Origin: an uncultured Selenomonas sp. | GTDB taxonomy: Bacteria > Bacillota > Negativicutes > Selenomonadales > Selenomonadaceae | Direction: 5' to 3' | NCBI GenBank assembly: GCA_937915915.1 | Contig: CALGGN010000413.1 | Coordinates: 1 to 30,542, forward strand | Length of the DNA: 30,542 nucleotides | Part shown: piece by piece, positions 1-6,360 of the stretch | Layout: the number at the start of each line of letters is the position of its first letter | How positions within the stretch are numbered: the stretch's first letter is position 1 | Translations under genes and position numbers: made by a program | The notes under the pieces: model-generated | Seen by the model: only the letters and a program-made list of their open reading frames with translations | The model's database searches: none | Told to the model about the DNA's origin: nothing

Positions 1-2
1 CA

Positions 3-146
3 TTGCAGGAACATTACGATACCCTGGTCCGTTACATGGAATGGCAGGACGTAGGACAGGTTTGGGCAACGGGATGCGGGTCCCGTTCCCTGGTGGAAAG
101 GTCTGCGTTTGGGGATATGGCCTATAACATCGGCGCCAACTTGTAG
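3..146 (+). CDS. C-terminal end of a flavodoxin / NADPH-dependent FMN reductase-like protein (partial)
   Basis: An open frame runs from the left edge to the TAG at 144-146 and encodes about 47 residues. The end reads as a helix-rich tail with the segment RYMEWQDVGQVWATGCGSR followed by a final AYNIGANL. This layout (aromatic residue plus W, then VGxVWAxGxxxR, then AYNxGxNL) resembles the C-terminus of iron-sulfur flavoprotein / NADPH-dependent FMN reductase family proteins, which use FMN in small redox reactions. The start and the FMN-binding N-terminus lie outside the window, so the family call rests on the tail only. The cupin region begins 17 bp downstream on the same strand, so the two may be cotranscribed. 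Confidence 0.5.
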   Translation: MQEHYDTLVRYMEWQDVGQVWATGCGSRSLVERSAFGDMAYNIGANL

Positions 147-163
147 GGTACAAAGGAGCATCC

Positions 164-223
164 ATGATGAAACTAAAAAAATACTTGACAGCAGGGCTTG
201 CAGTGAGTATATTCTTTACGTGA
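164..223 (+). pseudogene. Orphan signal-peptide ORF, probable frameshifted 5' end of the cupin gene
   Basis: ATG at 164 follows a good ribosome binding site (AGGAG at 154-158) and encodes MMKLKKYLTAGLAVSIFFT, then stops at TGA 221-223. The peptide has two lysine pairs and a hydrophobic core, a typical Sec signal peptide start. One added base near 211-223 would join it to the downstream cupin frame and give a cleavage-like ...EAATMA|EKEN segment. I infer that the cupin was once exported and that the reading frame has been broken, or that there is a sequencing error. Confidence 0.45.
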
Positions 224-237
224 CGGAGGCGGCGACA

Positions 238-741
238 ATGGCAGAAAAAGAGAACGGCAGCCGAAAAGCAGTGAAGGTTGTGCAAACGGCAGGGCGGGAA
301 AACGTCTACCGCGTTGATGATATCAAGGCAGAGAGTATTTTCCCGGTGGGAAATGAAAACACGCAATATGCCAAGTACTTCGATGGCACCAGTTACCTGA
401 ATCTGCTTTCTACAGAGCAGACAATCATCGGCAATGTGACGTTTGAGCCCGGTTGCCGCAACCATTGGCATATCCATCACGCCGCAAAAGGCGGCGGCCA
501 AATCCTCCTCATTACGGCAGGACGCGGTTGGTATCAGGAATGGGGCAAGCCGGCGCAAATGCTCAGAGCTGGTGATGTGGTGAATATCCCCGCAAATGTC
601 AAACATTGGCATGGTGCGGCGAAAGACTCCGCTTTCCAGCATCTCGCCATTGAAGTGCCGGGCGAAGGAACCTCCAACGAATGGTGCGAACCGGTGGATG
701 AAAAGGAATATATGGCGCTGCATTATACTGGAAGCCGTTAA
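238..741 (+). CDS. Cupin-domain protein
   Basis: This 167-residue protein is a single beta-barrel cupin. Metal-binding motif 1 is visible as NHWHIHH followed by GGGQILLITAGRG, and motif 2 as NIPANVKHWHGA, so the histidines and the second-motif histidine for a divalent metal are present. Cupins of this type occur alone or fused to carboxymuconolactone decarboxylase domains and are often annotated as mandelonitrile-lyase-like; the substrate cannot be told. The start at 238 has a GGAGG at 225-229, seven to eight bases upstream. The open frame extends further up to 109, but that extension is not protein-like. A signal peptide lies just upstream in another frame, so the present product would be cytoplasmic although the ancestor was probably exported. 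Confidence 0.8.
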   Translation: MAEKENGSRKAVKVVQTAGRENVYRVDDIKAESIFPVGNENTQYAKYFDGTSYLNLLSTEQTIIGNVTFEPGCRNHWHIHHAAKGGGQILLITAGRGWYQEWGKPAQMLRAGDVVNIPANVKHWHGAAKDSAFQHLAIEVPGEGTSNEWCEPVDEKEYMALHYTGSR

Positions 742-746
742 TATTT

Positions 747-907
747 AGGAAACACTGATTAAATGAGCTTTTGTCATTGTCGAAGGATTTTTCTGTCAGG
801 CAAGAAAGATGCCGTGAAGTCGTAGCAGAGCTACGTCGAACGGCATCTGACGCAGCATGACAGGAAAAGACTCGGCAAGGGCAAAAGGGAATTAATCAGT
901 GTTTCCT
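747..907. repeat. 161-bp palindromic element, copy 1
   Basis: The element begins AGGAAACACTGATTAA (747-762) and ends with the exact reverse complement (892-907). Much of the interior is also complementary (for example GATGCCGT at 809-816 against ACGGCATC at 840-847), so a transcript would fold into one long hairpin. The centre at 818-837 is AGTCGTAGCAGAGCTACGTC, identical to the centre of the element at 15479-15643. It fills most of the gap between the convergent cupin and tpsB genes. The size and shape resemble a MITE or a REP-like palindromic repeat. No transposase is encoded inside. Confidence 0.8.
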
Positions 908-941
908 TTACCAAGCGAAGCGAAGGTAAATGTTTACCGTA

Positions 942-991
942 GACAAAAAGACTGTGCCTCACCTCCAAGGAGGTGGCACAGTCTTTTTGTC
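942..991. terminator. Bidirectional terminator between cupin and tpsB
   Basis: A long stem pairs GACAAAAAGACTGTGCC (942-958) with GGCACAGTCTTTTTGTC (975-991), with CACCTCC/GGAGGTG inside and a two-base loop. A and T runs flank the stem, so it can act for the minus-strand tpsA-tpsB operon (tpsB stop at 995) and for the plus-strand cupin side. Confidence 0.85.
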
Positions 992-994
992 ATA

Positions 995-2677
995 TCAGAA
1001 CATCTTCCCCAGCAGGAACCAAATCCTCTGCCTGCTTTCCGCATCCTTTGACAGACCATCCTCCATGCCGATGCGGCGGGCGTAGTCCATGCGGGCGAAC
1101 CAGTCATCGGGTTTCGCGTAACTGATGCCTAAGCCCCAGCCCTGGAGGGATTGGCTGCCCCTGCGGCTTTTTTCCAGTTGCACCGTACCCGCATCATAGA
1201 ACAGGCTCAGTGTGAGGCCCGGCAGCTTGGTGCGACAGCGCAGCTCCAAGGTGCCCAGGATGCCCTGATCCCCGGAGACCTCCCCCTGGGGATAGGCCCG
1301 CACACCCCGGGCGCCGCCGAGATAGATATGCTCCGAGCTGTCCAAGTTGCTGCTTGCCAGTTGGCCGGAGATTTTCAGCAGGGCATCAAAGGGGCCGCCC
1401 AGCTGCTGCGCCGCCGTAAGGTCAAGGGTACCCTTGGAAAAGCTGCCCTTGGTATCGTTCAGCTCAGCCAGAGTTCTGGAAATATCCGCATCCGGGGTGA
1501 CGGTGCCGGTGTGGAAAGCGGCGTTGTAGTGGAGCACGTTCCTGTCAGATCTCAGGGTACCCTCCAATCCCAGGCTAAAGGAGGCAGAGTGCCTGTCCCC
1601 TATGTCCATGCCGTTAAACTCATCCTTCAGCTTCCGGTAGTTCACGGCATAGTTCAGATTCAGGGCGTTTTTATAGCGGTTGGCGAGGGGCGTCCTGCCG
1701 TAGAGGCTCAAGGTATCGGACTTGCCCTCCACCCCCAGCTGGCTCCAAATGCTGCCCAGCTCGTAGTCCGAGTGGCTGTAGGCCAGCCCCAGGGTGGTCA
1801 TGCTGTGCCCCACGGGCATTTCATAGGCGAGATTGCCGCCGTGCTGCTTGCCGTTGGATATGAGTCCCCCCACCATCAGGCGGCTGCCTGTGCCGGAAAT
1901 ATTCTTCCAGTCAGCCTGAAAGCCGTAGCGGTAGCGCCCTGCTGACTTGCTGCCGTAGTTTTCCCCATAGAGGACATAGGTGGCAGGATGCAGGTCTGTC
2001 ACCTTTATGGTGAGGTTGCTGGTGCCCTGCTCCGAGCCGGGGGAAAGTGTGGCATGGGCGGCAATGCCCGGTATATCCCGCAGATTCCGCAGGGATTCTT
2101 CCAGGGACCTGGCCTCGATGATCCTTCCCTTTTTCAGCCCCGCCAAGGGCCTATGGGCCACGGACTCCTTCAGCACGCTGCCCGCCTCTATCTGCACCTG
2201 ATCAAAGCGCCCAGGCTCGAAGCGTATCAGGAGCTTCCCTTCCCGGGCTGTCTGCTCCGGGATATAGGCGATGGCGGCAGGATAGTTTTTCCTGGCATAC
2301 TGGGTTAGCTGCTCCACCGCGGCATTCAGCTCCGAGGCGGTGATTTCCCTGCCCAGCAGGGGAGAGGTGATGCCGGACAACCCTTCTTCGGAAAGCTCCA
2401 TGCCCTCATGCTCCACGCGGATGCCGGACAGGGTGAATTTCGTGCCCTCCCCTCGTGTCTCCCTTGCTTCCGGCAGGTCGCTGCGGATATCTGTTTTTCC
2501 TTGCTCCATGGGCTGGCGTATTTCCTCCCCCGGCTGTGGGACGGCGGGAGCCGCCCCCGCGGTGAAGGGGAAAACAAGGGCGGCAGCGAGAGCTGCCAGC
2601 CCTCCCCTCAGCTGGGGAGAAATGCTACGTCTGATGCGTTTGTTGATTGGTCTTGCTTTTGTCTGCTGCAATATCAT
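995..2677 (-). CDS. TpsB-type outer-membrane transporter (ShlB/FhaC/HecB family)
   Basis: This 560-residue protein has an N-terminal signal sequence (hydrophobic core near residues 27-42, GGLAALAAALVFPFTAGAAPA). A POTRA-type domain spans about 80-155 (FTLSGIRVEHEGMELSE... LLIRF). The rest is predicted outer-membrane beta-barrel, with many GxxxxY/alternating strands and a terminal GKMF ending in phenylalanine, as expected for a barrel recognised by BAM. Family members export a single TPS-domain partner through the outer membrane, using the POTRA domains as the docking site. The partner gene lies 15 bp upstream on the same strand, so the two form an operon. The start ATG at 2677 has AGAGG just upstream. 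Length is normal for the family. Confidence 0.92.
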   Translation of the reverse strand: MILQQTKARPINKRIRRSISPQLRGGLAALAAALVFPFTAGAAPAVPQPGEEIRQPMEQGKTDIRSDLPEARETRGEGTKFTLSGIRVEHEGMELSEEGLSGITSPLLGREITASELNAAVEQLTQYARKNYPAAIAYIPEQTAREGKLLIRFEPGRFDQVQIEAGSVLKESVAHRPLAGLKKGRIIEARSLEESLRNLRDIPGIAAHATLSPGSEQGTSNLTIKVTDLHPATYVLYGENYGSKSAGRYRYGFQADWKNISGTGSRLMVGGLISNGKQHGGNLAYEMPVGHSMTTLGLAYSHSDYELGSIWSQLGVEGKSDTLSLYGRTPLANRYKNALNLNYAVNYRKLKDEFNGMDIGDRHSASFSLGLEGTLRSDRNVLHYNAAFHTGTVTPDADISRTLAELNDTKGSFSKGTLDLTAAQQLGGPFDALLKISGQLASSNLDSSEHIYLGGARGVRAYPQGEVSGDQGILGTLELRCRTKLPGLTLSLFYDAGTVQLEKSRRGSQSLQGWGLGISYAKPDDWFARMDYARRIGMEDGLSKDAESRQRIWFLLGKMF

Positions 2678-2692
2678 CTACCTCTTTTTGGT

Positions 2693-5600
2693 TTACTCAC
2701 TATCCCGGTTTTTATCATTTTTCTCTGTGCTGTCTGCGCTGTCAGACGGTGTGCTCTCCTGCTTCTGGGCACTTTCGCTGCCTGCGGACTGGCTGGTATT
2801 TTGGGCAGTTGTCTGGAAACCGATGGCAGGTGCCCCGGCGGGGCTGTTATTGCCTGCCGTTGCGGCTAAAGTTTCTGCCTGCATGGAGACAGGAGCCTTT
2901 ACTCCCTTATTTTCCAGAATGAGCAGACCATCTGTACCCCAGGACATGTTCGAATCGACCTTGGCAGGTGTCGCAGGAGTGGGGGCAGACTGAGTGCTTT
3001 CCTCCCTGGTTTCAGCAGGTAAAACTGCCGCAGCAGTGCTCACCTGGACATTGGGGCTGGCGGAGTTTGTGGCTGCCTCCAGCTGCCTGGTGTCTACGCC
3101 CCTTTCCTCCAGCTGACGGTCAACCACCTGGACGGCTGCTGCCACGGTGCTTGCCGAAGCCGTGCCGGACTGAGAAGCCGCTGCCTGCGCTGCTGTCTCT
3201 CCTCCTGCCCCAGTGGAAGACGGGGCGGTTTCAGAGGTGGCGGCAGGAGTTGGGGTTGCGGTCGAAGTTGAGGTCGAAGTTTGGCTGGGGGTGGGAGTTG
3301 GAGCAGGTGCTGGAGTTGGGGTCGGGGTTGGGGTAGGCTCCGGGGTTGGGGTAGGCTCCGGAGTTGGGGTCGGGGTTGGCTCCGGGTCAGGAACCTGGGC
3401 TGCATTTATCGTGCCCTTGCCTATGTAGCTTGAGGTAGTGAGGTTATAGTTATCCTTGTCCGTGCCCCTCAGAGTGAAACTGTCATAGATAATATCCTTG
3501 TTTTCCCCTACGCTGTCATCTACAAAATTGCCGCTGGCGATGGCGCTGACATCATCCCCTGTCACCGTATTAGCAAGAGTTGCCTCCACATTCTCCACAG
3601 CCGTCTGGCCGTCATAGGTCTTGCTCTGGTTTGTCACCGTGGCGGTGATATCCCGGGCAGTGATGGTGCCCTTGCCGGTGTAGCTTATCGTGGTGAGGTT
3701 GTAGTTGTCCTTGTCGGCTCCGCTCAGAGTGAAGCTGTCATAGGTGATATCCTTGTCCGTTCCTGCATGCTTATTTGCATAACTGCCGCTGGCGGTGGCG
3801 CTGATACTATCCCCTGCCACGATATTTCCCAGGGTGGCCTCCACATTCTCCACCGCCGTCTGGCCGTCATAGGTCTTGCTCTGGTCTGCCACCGTGGCGG
3901 TGATATCCCGGGCGGTGATGATGCCGGTGTTCAGGCTGCCGCTGCCCACCAGTTTGTAGTTCTTGGCCTTGTCCCCGGAGAGGGTAAGATTGCTATAAGT
4001 GACGGTCTTTCCCGTGCCTGCGTTTTTCGTGTCGTAGGCAGCTGTGGCGTTGAGGCTCAAGGAGGTTTTATCCCCCTCCACTACCCCCTCCAGATTGGAC
4101 ACGGTGAGGCTGGCCGCCGTATCCCCGTCATAGACCTTCCTGACTTCACCGCTGACGGTGAGGGGCTTAGGGGTAATCTGGGAAATGTCGCTAACCCAGT
4201 TAATGCCCTCCTGCTGGGTGGAAGTGTTCGTTGAGGTGACTGCGCTGTTGCCCACCTCGGCGGTGCCGTCATAAACCATGCTGCCCAGGTAGTTATCCTT
4301 GCGCTTCATAAAAGCGGTGAGGAGGGGCGTTGTCTCGCCCTCGTAGATGCGCCAGGGGGCTGTCCTGCTGCTGCCAGCTTCGGAAAGGTCAGTTCCCCAG
4401 GCGGCGAAGGTATTATATTCCTTCAGCTCTTCTAAGGTTTTGCCGTTATCTCCCATATTTGCATTGATGCTCCCGCCGCTTGCATTGGTGGTGGCGTAGA
4501 AGGAATTTAATATTTTGATGCTGGACTCAGGATAATTGCGTAAATCTTTGAATCCCACCACACCGCCTACCTTCTCATCGCCGCTGACCGCACCTAGATT
4601 GTATGCCTTCTCCACAGTGCCACTCTGTTGTATAGATCCCGCCACACCGCCGACGTTCTTAGGGCCGCTGACTGTGCCTGTGTTGTAGGCATTTTCCACG
4701 GTGCTGAAATAAATATTTCCCACGACACCGCCCACATTTTTGGTGTCTCTTGTGCCGCTTGTGGCGTTTACACTACCCGTATTGTAAACATTCGTCACTG
4801 AGGCATTTTGAGCAATATATCCTACCACACCGCCAAGAGCCTCACTGCTAGTGGCAGTAACTGCTCCCGTGTTGTAGGCATTTTTCAGAACCCCGCTCTC
4901 GGTGATTGAGCCCACGATGCCGCCGACATAGTTAGTTTCTTCTCTATCGTAATTCCCTTCCACCGTACCGGTGTTGTAGACGTTCCGTATTGTACCGCCA
5001 TAAGAATAGCCAACAATACTGCCAATCCTACCATTTCCCTTGGTGCTGCCGCCCACGCGGCCCACGTTTTCAATAACCGCATTTTCTATATAGCCAAACA
5101 AGCCAGCATAGCTTAGAACGCTTCCTCCGTCAATGTTCAGATTTTTGATTGCGTAGCCCAGCCCGTCAAAACGACCTGTAAAGTCGCATCGAGTCTGACT
5201 CACTTCGTCAAAATCGTGATTGCCTATAGGCTTAAACTCAGTTAAGCCATTCATATCAATATCCCCCGCCAGCATATAGTTTCCAGCAAGGTTGTCCTTC
5301 ATCGCTTGCAGTTCCGTGGCGTTGTTGACAAGTTTGTAGTTGTACGTCGTGCCATTCGTGTTGTACCCCGACGCGCCGCCCGTCGCCGAGCCGATATGGA
5401 TTTCCCCGCCGCTGTTCGCGGTCAGCTTGACATTTGCCGCACTCCCGTTGTTCACATCCGCCACATTCTTGAAGGTGATATTATTCCCCTCCACCGTAAT
5501 GCTCTGGGCAGCCTTGAGCGTCCCCTTATTCACCACATCCCCCACAAAGGAGTTGGCGCCGTTCACGGTGGAAAGGGCATCGCTGAAGCTGTCCAGATGG

Positions 5601-5998
5601 CCCGTCAGGTCAGCGGTGGAAAGATGCAATGTCCCCACATCAATGGAAGCCCCGTCACCAATATGGATGCCGTTGGGATTCAGCAGATAGATAGTCCCCT
5701 GGCCTGCCAGGGTGCCCAGAATATCAGAAGTGGCATGTCCCGTGACATAGTTCAAGTAGTTATTGGCATCAAAGGCCACCTTCTGCCCCTCGCCGATGGA
5801 AAAATCCACCCAGGTGATGAGGTTGTTCTCCGCTCCTGTGATATTCATGGTACTGCCGCTGGTGCTGATAGTAGCGGTGGAGCTGATCCCGCCCTGGGGC
5901 AGGGCATAGGCGGCGGAACTGATGCTGAAAGCCCCCGCTGCGAGAGCCGCCAGCACTCCGAAACGCCAACGGCGGGATATGGATGACATTCTTTTCAT
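2693..5998 (-). CDS. TpsA exoprotein: TPS (filamentous haemagglutinin N-terminal) domain, GLUG repeats, YDG repeats
   Basis: The start is placed at ATG 5998 because GGAAAGGAGC lies directly upstream and a signal peptide follows (RRWRFGVLAALAAGAFS..., cleavage near AYA-LPQGG); the open frame runs 17 codons further up without a signal. The 1,101-residue product has a TPS domain at about 33-135 (TMNITGAENN, YLLNPNGIHIGDGA). GLUG-type repeats follow at about 298-485, with recurrent AYNTGxV and VGGVVG. Three YDG-type repeats lie at about 610-870, then a Pro/Thr-rich spacer and an Ala/Ser/Gln-rich tail. It is a surface or secreted adhesin-like protein exported by the TpsB downstream. The ligand is unknown. 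The repeat blocks suggest a stalk with variable length. Confidence 0.9.
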   Translation of the reverse strand: MKRMSSISRRWRFGVLAALAAGAFSISSAAYALPQGGISSTATISTSGSTMNITGAENNLITWVDFSIGEGQKVAFDANNYLNYVTGHATSDILGTLAGQGTIYLLNPNGIHIGDGASIDVGTLHLSTADLTGHLDSFSDALSTVNGANSFVGDVVNKGTLKAAQSITVEGNNITFKNVADVNNGSAANVKLTANSGGEIHIGSATGGASGYNTNGTTYNYKLVNNATELQAMKDNLAGNYMLAGDIDMNGLTEFKPIGNHDFDEVSQTRCDFTGRFDGLGYAIKNLNIDGGSVLSYAGLFGYIENAVIENVGRVGGSTKGNGRIGSIVGYSYGGTIRNVYNTGTVEGNYDREETNYVGGIVGSITESGVLKNAYNTGAVTATSSEALGGVVGYIAQNASVTNVYNTGSVNATSGTRDTKNVGGVVGNIYFSTVENAYNTGTVSGPKNVGGVAGSIQQSGTVEKAYNLGAVSGDEKVGGVVGFKDLRNYPESSIKILNSFYATTNASGGSINANMGDNGKTLEELKEYNTFAAWGTDLSEAGSSRTAPWRIYEGETTPLLTAFMKRKDNYLGSMVYDGTAEVGNSAVTSTNTSTQQEGINWVSDISQITPKPLTVSGEVRKVYDGDTAASLTVSNLEGVVEGDKTSLSLNATAAYDTKNAGTGKTVTYSNLTLSGDKAKNYKLVGSGSLNTGIITARDITATVADQSKTYDGQTAVENVEATLGNIVAGDSISATASGSYANKHAGTDKDITYDSFTLSGADKDNYNLTTISYTGKGTITARDITATVTNQSKTYDGQTAVENVEATLANTVTGDDVSAIASGNFVDDSVGENKDIIYDSFTLRGTDKDNYNLTTSSYIGKGTINAAQVPDPEPTPTPTPEPTPTPEPTPTPTPTPAPAPTPTPSQTSTSTSTATPTPAATSETAPSSTGAGGETAAQAAASQSGTASASTVAAAVQVVDRQLEERGVDTRQLEAATNSASPNVQVSTAAAVLPAETREESTQSAPTPATPAKVDSNMSWGTDGLLILENKGVKAPVSMQAETLAATAGNNSPAGAPAIGFQTTAQNTSQSAGSESAQKQESTPSDSADSTEKNDKNRDSE
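3283..3388 (-). repeat. Pro/Thr(Glu) low-complexity repeat inside tpsA
   Basis: Degenerate six-base units (GGTTGG/GGTCGG on the plus strand) encode a PTPTPEPT-like linker of roughly 35 residues. It separates the YDG repeats from the C-terminal tail and probably forms an extended spacer. The unit size makes slipped-strand length change possible, in frame. Confidence 0.8.
3411..3922 (-). repeat. Two near-identical 258-bp (86-residue) YDG-type repeats in tpsA
   Basis: The unit beginning at 3411 (GCCCTTGCC) recurs at 3669 in the same phase. Each encodes ARDITATVxxQSKTYDG... then DSFTLxGxDKDNYNLTT. A third, more diverged unit with KVYDGDTAA lies upstream in the protein. Such repeats recombine easily and are known from large surface proteins. 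Confidence 0.85.
4550..5104 (-). repeat. GLUG-motif repeat block in tpsA
   Basis: Five to six degenerate units carry a VGGxVG element followed by a V/I-x-N-A/V-YNTG-x-V element, spaced by roughly 25 to 35 residues. The pattern matches the GLUG motif known from bacterial surface proteins and IgA-peptidase-like proteins. They would fold as a repeated beta structure after the TPS domain. Confidence 0.75.
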
Positions 5999-6108
5999 GG
6001 TATTTGCTCCTTTCCTGTATGAAAGCACGACAACAAGCCCGCCCGGCACAGCCGGACAGGCAGACTACAACCTATGAAAATTCCCCCAAGGGCGGACTAC
6101 GGCAGCGC

Positions 6109-6186
6109 TTACGAGCGCAGAACTCCTGTCCCCCCCCAATGGACAGCAAGAGGCACAAAAATACCTCGACCGCAATAAGTTGTCAT
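6109..6186 (-). other. Possible 25-codon leader ORF upstream of tpsA
   Basis: In the region between tpsA and the divergent gene at 6361, ATG at 6186 is preceded by a strong AAAGGAGG eight to nine bases upstream. It encodes 25 residues beginning MTTYCGRGIFVPLAVHW and ends in a TAA at 6109-6111. The stop sits in a hairpin (GCGCT-CGTA-AGCGC). It lies about 110 bp before the tpsA start on the same strand. It could be a translated leader or a decayed fragment. No known family was recognised, and no riboswitch class was recognised in the roughly 200-bp leader. Confidence 0.3.
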
Positions 6187-6288
6187 GACCTTGTGCCTCC
6201 TTTGTAGCATTGCAGATACACAAACATAATTATTCTCTAAAGAGAAAGGAAAATCCCCCCGCTGTGTATCGAATTTTTGGGGAAAAGC

Positions 6289-6317
6289 TTAAATTTTTTT
6301 TTGTTTTGTGCTACACT
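6289..6317 (+). promoter_or_regulatory. Possible promoter for the AAA-ATPase/nuclease gene
   Basis: TTAAAT (6289-6294), a 17-base T-rich spacer and TACACT (6312-6317) precede the gene that starts at 6361. The match is moderate. The rest of 5999-6360 holds the tpsA leader and its promoter, which I could not place with confidence. Confidence 0.35.
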
Positions 6318-6360
6318 GAGCAAAGGAGCCACAAACCAGTGCGCAGCGGAGGTGACAGCC

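Noticed and set aside
3200..3430. Gly/Val-rich plus-strand frame and Pro/Gln-rich alternate minus frame over the tpsA linker
   Set aside because: They are translations of the six-base low-complexity repeat in other frames. The tpsA frame explains the DNA.
3411..3922. Regularly repeated sequence that might be a CRISPR array
   Set aside because: The unit is 258 bp, is fully coding and has no short repeat-spacer pattern.
5999..6200. Riboswitch (c-di-GMP or cobalamin type) in the tpsA leader
   Set aside because: I could not find the conserved core of either class. Only a short hairpin and a leader ORF are visible.
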